A stretch of 64,000 bases of DNA from Alternaria dauci (taxonomy: Eukaryota; Ascomycota; Dothideomycetes; Pleosporales; Pleosporaceae): assembly GCF_042100115.1 (NCBI RefSeq), contig NC_091274.1, positions 2,232,001-2,296,000 on the forward strand. Reading direction: 5' to 3'. The notes under the pieces were generated by a model. It was not told the origin of the DNA, did not search any database, and was given only the letters and a program-made list of their open reading frames with translations. This document shows positions 58,201 to 64,000 of the stretch, piece by piece. Every line of letters starts with the position of its first letter. The first letter of the stretch is position 1. The translations under genes and the position numbers were made by a program.

Positions 58201-59808
58201 GATCTTCCTCTCCCCATCTTGAGACAGGCACTGCAACAATTCACTGTTGATGAATCAAAATACGATATTTTGGATCGGGTGCTATGGTACAAAGCTGCGA
58301 CGGCAGATCGAACGAGGACAATGCTTCAGCTACAGCAGTCTTTTACCGCTCCACTTCATCGATCGCGTCGAGCAGTCTGGTCATCTGACGACAAGCTTCT
58401 TAAGGCACGATCATGGATTCGTGCGAACACAGCTACACCTCAGGCACTGTATGACGCGAACTTGGCGCATGAGAAGTTCAAGGACATTGGTGAGAATGTA
58501 CTTGTCAACGTTGTGGGTGACCTTGTAGACAAGCAGCATCTCAGGATGCGCAAGCTCAAACGTCTCCTACCTGGCCGCAACTACAACTTCACGCAAGCCC
58601 TAGCGAAGAAGTACACACGCTTGTTCCAGCTCGATGACTTTATGAACGCCGTCAAAGTCAAGAAAAAGATGGATGCTGCATTCGCAGACGATGATCCAAA
58701 GCAGAGGTTTTACAACATGTCACGTTGCGAGGAAGATGGCGCTTTTGCAGCAATCATGACTATGATGAACGAGGGAATAGTCAAGCTCGCTCCTCAGTTG
58801 CCGTCCGTCAACAACGAATTCGACGCCTCGCTCCCAAAGCTGTCCGTTTGGGGCTTTTGCGAAGGCGGTTACAACCACCGAGCTATAGACAGAAGTCGTT
58901 TGTTTTGGGACATTCATGTTGTGCCGACGGCAAACTACAAGTTTGGCAACCCATTGCAACCGCTGTCGACTCCGCTCTCGCCCAGGGATGATGAGCCTGT
59001 GGTCTGGCCGGCTCTCCCTGAGCCGCCTCTTCCCGGCAAACACGATGCCGGCGCGCTACTACCTATTTGGAGCAGTATTGACGGCCAATCCGTTACATGG
59101 CCGTGGTGGTACCGGGTCCTGAACTTGGTGCTGCAGCCCTTGATCTTCTTAGCTGGTGCAACTGTTTCAGACATTCACTCCCATTGTCCCGAGCATACGA
59201 CGGAGCTTTTCGAAATTCAGCTTGTCTTAGACTGGCTTGAGTCCATCAAGGCAGTCACCAAGACGGTCGGCGGCGGTTACATCACCCTTCCCGGCTTTTG
59301 GGCTGCATTCGGTGACCAGCTGCGTGATACGGAAGACGACTGGTTTGGTGAACATGTCAAGCGTAAAGCGAAGAACCATGAAAAGCAGCGTTGGCGTGTC
59401 GACTATAATTTGAGGCACTCAACGCTGCATGCGCGCAAGGCAACAGGCGCTGATGCTGCTCCTGCTGAGGAAGGTGATGTGAATGTTCAGGAAGTGGATG
59501 CTGTGGAGACGAGCACGAGCCGCGCGATTCTCAAGAACCCGAAACAACAGTATAGGATCATGCATCAAGCTCTCAGCTCTGAGAAATCTCACGCAGAGAA
59601 GAACCGGTCGAATACTAGCTCCACTCACGCCTCTGCTACCCCACAACCCGAACAGGTCCCTACTCCAGACCCTACGGCAAGCAATTCTCACACTCCCGAG
59701 GCGACGACCACGCCAAGTGAGGATATGGAGATGGGAGACACGGGCATGGACGCTGAAGGCGAAGAAGATATCGATGCGGAAGGCGAGATTGACGATAGCA
59801 TGTATTGA
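52207..59808 (+). CDS. TFC3: TFIIIC subunit TFC3 (B-block binding)
   Basis: Tfc3 is the largest subunit of TFIIIC and contacts the B-block of tRNA genes to start RNA polymerase III transcription. Three exons (52207-52273, 52484-53421, 53470-59808) give 2,447 residues, about twice the yeast protein, as in other filamentous fungi. The B-block winged helix is at ~205-285 (FVLLSLIAARGAAGITQPEL; RSVPKRTDELARKNYIAKI). A second winged-helix region is at 310-370. Long charged, disordered segments with several nuclear-localisation-like clusters (SKRRRNKE, KKDKKRVRI) separate these from an extended winged-helix part (RWAMRKCAYPDLPLPILRQA). Residues ~665-800 hold three related repeats. The C-terminus is acidic. 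Confidence 0.93.
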
Positions 59809-60670
59809 CAGGAGGACGGATGATGCGTGTGAGGTAGTGTGGTGGACCTAGTGAGGTTGTTTGTTTCCCCAAAAGTTTTCCTTTTTACATGCATAGCGAG
59901 GGGCGCACCGTAGAGTGATACCATGATCTGGGAGAGGGCGCATATACCAAAGATCCTGTAAAATAATCAGACATGTATTAGTAACGCGCAAAGCGATAAT
60001 ATCAGTGGGACTTTTCAAGCGTGGTCTACATGAACAAGTCGGTCACATGAAGTGCAGCGTGTTTGATTTATGTGCAACTGAACGATGTACTTCGAGCTTG
60101 ATGTAAGAATTAGATGTCGAGATGCTGTAAATTGCATTGAGTATTCAAATGTCGCCAGTGCGATACTCTCGCCTATAATATTGCAGGCGAGGCGACTTAT
60201 GTTTATGCAAGCAAGGTCACTGTTCGCCTGCTGCAATAGTCGCTGAAAATTTCTACCAAGCCGAGAATATGGAAACCCAAAAGACAAGAAATGACACAAT
60301 GTGAATACGTTGCTGTTGACTATGTGTGAGGATGATGATGACGTAGGGCAGTTGGCGGATGGGATGTGCGCTTGTTTAGCGTGTTTCTCTTCGATCACGC
60401 GTGCTTATTTGGATGCTTTTGCCACCCAACCCCCTCGACATGCTTCATCTACATCACGCTGTACTGCTATCAGATGCAACTGCGTGGCCCTAGTTCTTAG
60501 GATATGGATGACCAGACAGAGAGTACTGATTCTACTTGAGATGAGCAGCGACAAACGTCACGATGAACTGAGGCAGGTATGAAGCGAATTTGCTGAGGCC
60601 AGATAACCGATCAAATTAGGCTACTGACGTGTAATGTAAAAGGAGCAATGTTCTCAAGACTTCCGCCGAA
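59809..60670. other. Convergent spacer between TFC3 and GMC oxidoreductase
   Basis: 860 bp holding both 3' flanks. It is AT-richer than the genes. No gene is supported. Confidence 0.45.
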
Positions 60671-62647
60671 TCAACCTCTCTTCTTGATGATGTCCGCCGC
60701 CTTTTCGCCGATAGCGTACATTGTCGACTGGATGTGCTGTGTAGGTACGATGGGAATGATGGAGGCATCGATAATGGACAGACGATTAACTCCATAGAAA
60801 AGGAGTTTGTCAGAAACACAGCCACCCATGTCCTCGGGCATCATGGCGCAAGTGCAAGAAGGATGTGACAGAGTGGGGATAACACTTCCGACCTCGATCG
60901 ATCTCTGAATGATCTCGTCATCAGTCTTGTACTGGGCTCCTGGTGTTGTCTCGACGGGTGAATACTTCGCCAGCTCTGGACGAGCCCAGATTGTTCGAAG
61001 GAAGCGAACGCAAGATGCAAGGACAGCCCTGTCAATCGGGTTGCTCAACGAATTGTACAGGATCTTTGGTGGCCCTTGAGGGTTGGCAGGGTTGATCATG
61101 ATGGTACCTCTCGAAATGGGTTTCTCGAGACCGACAATTTCGAACGTGCCGGATCCAGAAATGGTGTGCTCAACGACACCCGCTTTGGCACTCTCGTACA
61201 AATCCGCAAGAATAGCGCGCTGGGCCTTGAAACCCTTGAGCAGTTTCTTACTGTTTTTGTAGACAGCCGGTAGGAATGCTTCGTTGTCTGGGCTTCGCAC
61301 TTGCTCTGCCAGACTGCCGTATCTTTCCGGGTCGACGATTTGGAGTGGGACCATTGCAAGACCGTTTCCACGAGACAAGGTCAGCGGTCCTGTCTTATTG
61401 GCGCGGTACTCCTCCCATGCAGAAGCATTGAACACCGGGTTGCTGTAAGAGCTAGGGTTGGGGGTTCCGACGTTCGACATATTGAACTGTACGTTGGTGT
61501 ATGGGTGGTCTTGGAAGTTTGCACCTACACCATCATGTTCAAGCTTGACTGGGATACCAGCGGCCTCAAGAACAGATCTTGGCCCAATACCGCTGAGCTG
61601 AAGGAGCTGTGGTGTGTTCACGGAGCCGCAAGCTAGGATCAATTCCTTCTTCGCATATACGGTCCTTGTGGCTCCTGTCTTCTTGTCGGTGATCTTGACG
61701 CCCCTCGCTTCGAGTTTACGGCCACTGCCCTCGAAAACAATTTCGGTTGCAAGTGTCTCCAACATGACTTCGAGGTTTGATCGTGCTGATACAGCATCGT
61801 AATACGAGTTACGGGCATGCGACCTTTCACCAGTCTTAGGATTCATCGTGTTGGGATACCACGAGGTTCCGTATGCCTCACCAGTATCACCACTGTTAGG
61901 CGCATATAGACCTGCTCCGGCGAAAGCTTTGAAGTAGTCTACAACATCAGGGTACTGGAAATCCGAGATACCAATTTTCAAGGGACCCTTGCCGTACCTA
62001 AGAGGTCCACAGAGTTAGCGAATTCCAAACACAGATCGCATATATCAACTTACGCATTGGGATCCCAAGTGATGTTGAACTTCTCAGCAACATCCGCTGG
62101 TGGTTCGATAAACTCGGTGGACTTCTTGAAGTATGGATACATTCCTTCCCATCCCCAACCCTTGTTTCCTAACGCCTCCCAGGCATCGTAGTCGCCCTCT
62201 GCGGCTCGATCGTACAACATGCCGTTGACAACAGAGCCACCACCAAGTACGCGTGCGACACGTGTCGGGAATGTCTTGTTCGCAATGTACGGTTCCGGTT
62301 GCGAAGTATAACCCCAGAGCAGAGTTTCATTCAACGCATAAGTAGCGCCGTATGGCAAACGTATGTTGGGATTGTCATATGCTGCGCCAGCCTCGATAAC
62401 AAGAACATGTTCTGGATAAACTTGTTAGTGCTGATCTGACTCTGTGTGTTGGATAGTACCATCTCAAGTTACTTTTCTTATCCTCAGTCAAGCGATTGGC
62501 AACTACCAACCCTGTGACTCCTCCGCCAACTATCACATAGTCCCATGTGTCTTTTGAGGCATTGACTTGTGCTCGTCCAGCACTGTTCGGCAGAGCCCTG
62601 GTCACGCCTAGGAGGGCAACGACGGCTAAAGTGGTTGTTGACAACAT
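60671..62647 (-). CDS. Secreted GMC oxidoreductase (AA3-type)
   Basis: This is an FAD enzyme of the glucose-methanol-choline family, near aryl-alcohol oxidases and dehydrogenases. The exons are 62473-62647, 62054-62411 and 60671-61997 (619 residues). The signal peptide (MLSTTTLAVVALLGVTRA) is followed by the Rossmann motif DYVIVGGGVTGLVVANRL. The FAD signature is RVARVLGGGSVVNGMLY, and the second GMC signature is GSVNTPQLLQLSGIGP. The active-site His residues are in LSHPSCTCAMMP and PTQHIQSTMYAIGEKA. In plant-cell-wall-degrading fungi such enzymes supply H2O2 or electrons to LPMOs. The window also holds an AA9 LPMO 55 kb away, which is no evidence of a functional link. A TATA-like box lies ~90 nt upstream. 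Confidence 0.94.
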
Positions 62648-64000
62648 CTCGGAAGAGACCTCTGCGGGACAGGAGTCGAGAGCAGGAGACTTGATTGAAG
62701 GGAAGGTACATTTCCAACGCCAGGATCTCTCAAGCTTTTAAATACATTTTTTCGAGCATCCGTCGTCTATCTCCGCCATTCATCTAGATCATCGTCGAAT
62801 ATCCAGATGCGCATAAGTCGTCAAAATACACATGAGTCGCTGCATGTCGGCAGTAAAGCTCCGCGGGCAATAAGAGTCTTTAAACGCTTCCACGCGATCT
62901 GAAAGCATGGCAACAGGGCGTCCTGTAGGCTGAGTGGAGGATTTGCGGCGTGGTAGAAAGATGGGTCGCAAGATTAAACTGGCAAGGGCACTTCCGGAGC
63001 TACCGGTAAGGCACGTTCCCCAGCCCGGTCTGCCGTCCTGTTGTCCCCACCACTACTTTGCACTGTGCACCGCTCAGAATCGTCACCCATCATATTTTGC
63101 TGTTGCCAAGCTGAATTTTTGGTCTTCTATGAATCTTTTTCCCTGCTACGTAAGTGCAAATTTGCTATACGAGAGAGTTGAAATGGGCTTGATACCAATA
63201 CTTTGGATAGCCCGTTCTGCCAAGATGCAGGGTACCGGTAACTTAGTTTATTCCCGACTTGGCGGCTGCGGTGAATACGCCAATGTGCAATGGTATTGTG
63301 GCGAAACCTATTCAACCGACCTTCCTGGAGCGTCTTTAGTGTGGGGAGTGGATACATGTTCGTGCATAAATTGTATCTCATGGCAGAGTGGAGCAGAGCA
63401 TGCGGCGCAGTCAAAGTCGCAGGAACTTGTGCGCTGCCTGCAAGCGACACCGGTGGAATCTTGAGCCTTCCCATGCACCAGTCGCCATCGATCTGGCGCT
63501 AAAGATACATTACCTCTGTGTGTACATCAAATATGTGATATCTTATCTCATCTTAAGCTTCGAGTACCTATTTACGCCTGACGCCAGCGTGGCGCGGAAC
63601 GAAAATCGTACTTTTGCTTCGGGCGGCACGGCTGCCGCATCCCGCTATTCTGGGCCCAGATGCAAGTGCATGCAGCGACGCTGGACACGCCACAATCCTT
63701 CTTCCTTCTTCCTTCCTATGGCCCAGTCTTCACACTTCGGTTCGATGTGCAAGTAGGTGAGCCCCTTGCAGATATTCCAACGGGGCCCTGAGAGCTGAAT
63801 CCTCCAACGAGTAAGCGGACTTTAGGAGATATCAGATATCCTTTAGCATTCGGTTTCTCAGTCTGAAGACCGCATATACTGTCGCCAGGGATGCGTTATG
63901 CTGCTATTATCAGTTTCTCGGTCAAAACTTTAGTCTCTTTGGAGTGTATCCCCGATCATTCGACTCTGTCAGGAACAAGCTCCTTCGTACATGTCGCCTC
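62648..64000. other. Terminal non-genic region
   Basis: 1.35 kb with no supported gene apart from the promoter of the GMC gene. The plus-strand frame 62934-63464 is 176 codons long but has no domain or signal peptide and is near the length expected by chance. Confidence 0.4.
62737..62744 (-). promoter_or_regulatory. TATA-like element upstream of GMC oxidoreductase gene
   Basis: The minus strand reads TATTTAAA about 90 nt upstream of the start codon. A motif match in a sensible position. Confidence 0.4.

Noticed and set aside
62934..63464. 176-codon plus-strand ORF near the right end
   Set aside because: No recognisable domain, erratic composition and a chance-compatible length.
5182..64000. 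A secondary-metabolite or mating-type cluster
   Set aside because: The single methyltransferase and GMC oxidoreductase are far apart and no backbone synthase, transporter or HMG/alpha-box gene is present.

Overview
This window is nuclear DNA of a filamentous ascomycete. The evidence is many intron-containing genes with short introns of about 45-60 nt (GT...AG with a CTAAC-type branch site), orthologues of conserved fungal genes on both strands, a cellulose-active AA9 monooxygenase, and an AT-rich transposon remnant that looks altered by repeat-induced point mutation (RIP). The gene complement fits Dothideomycetes/Pleosporales, but that placement is inferred from general familiarity, not from a search.

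Layout. 0.4-16.9 kb: a C2H2 zinc-finger/fungal_trans regulator with microexons; the snoRNP protein NHP2; a secreted AA9 LPMO; a small unknown gene; a proline/glutamine-rich von Willebrand A protein; an unassigned membrane-like ORF facing a small secreted cysteine-repeat protein; the mitochondrial PGP phosphatase GEP4; SmD3; and IRC6/p34. 17-31.6 kb: a SAM methyltransferase, a SprT-like/BTB-like protein with an altered zinc motif, an Mpv17/PMP22 membrane protein, an unknown conserved-looking protein, the alpha subunit of the mitochondrial processing peptidase, a Dma1-type FHA-RING ubiquitin ligase and a bestrophin-like channel. 32-38.3 kb: PEX11C, a secreted guanyl-specific RNase of the T1/N1 type and cullin-4. 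38.3-45.5 kb: a gene-poor stretch with a possible decayed gene, a lysine-rich nuclear-type protein, and a 1.0 kb TA-flanked inverted-repeat element. 45.5-62.6 kb: an AIM6-type phosphodiesterase, the dynamin-like GTPase MGM1, urease accessory UreD, the 2,447-residue TFIIIC subunit TFC3 and a secreted GMC oxidoreductase. The last 1.35 kb shows nothing I can support.

There is no operon-like or biosynthetic cluster. Housekeeping genes (mitochondria: GEP4, MAS2, MGM1, AIM6; RNA: NHP2, SMD3, TFC3; ubiquitin: DMA1, CUL4; peroxisome: PEX11C) are interspersed with four secreted-protein genes. Each of those four has a TATA-like element upstream. All exon boundaries were deduced by eye from splice consensus and reading frame, and no transcript data were available.
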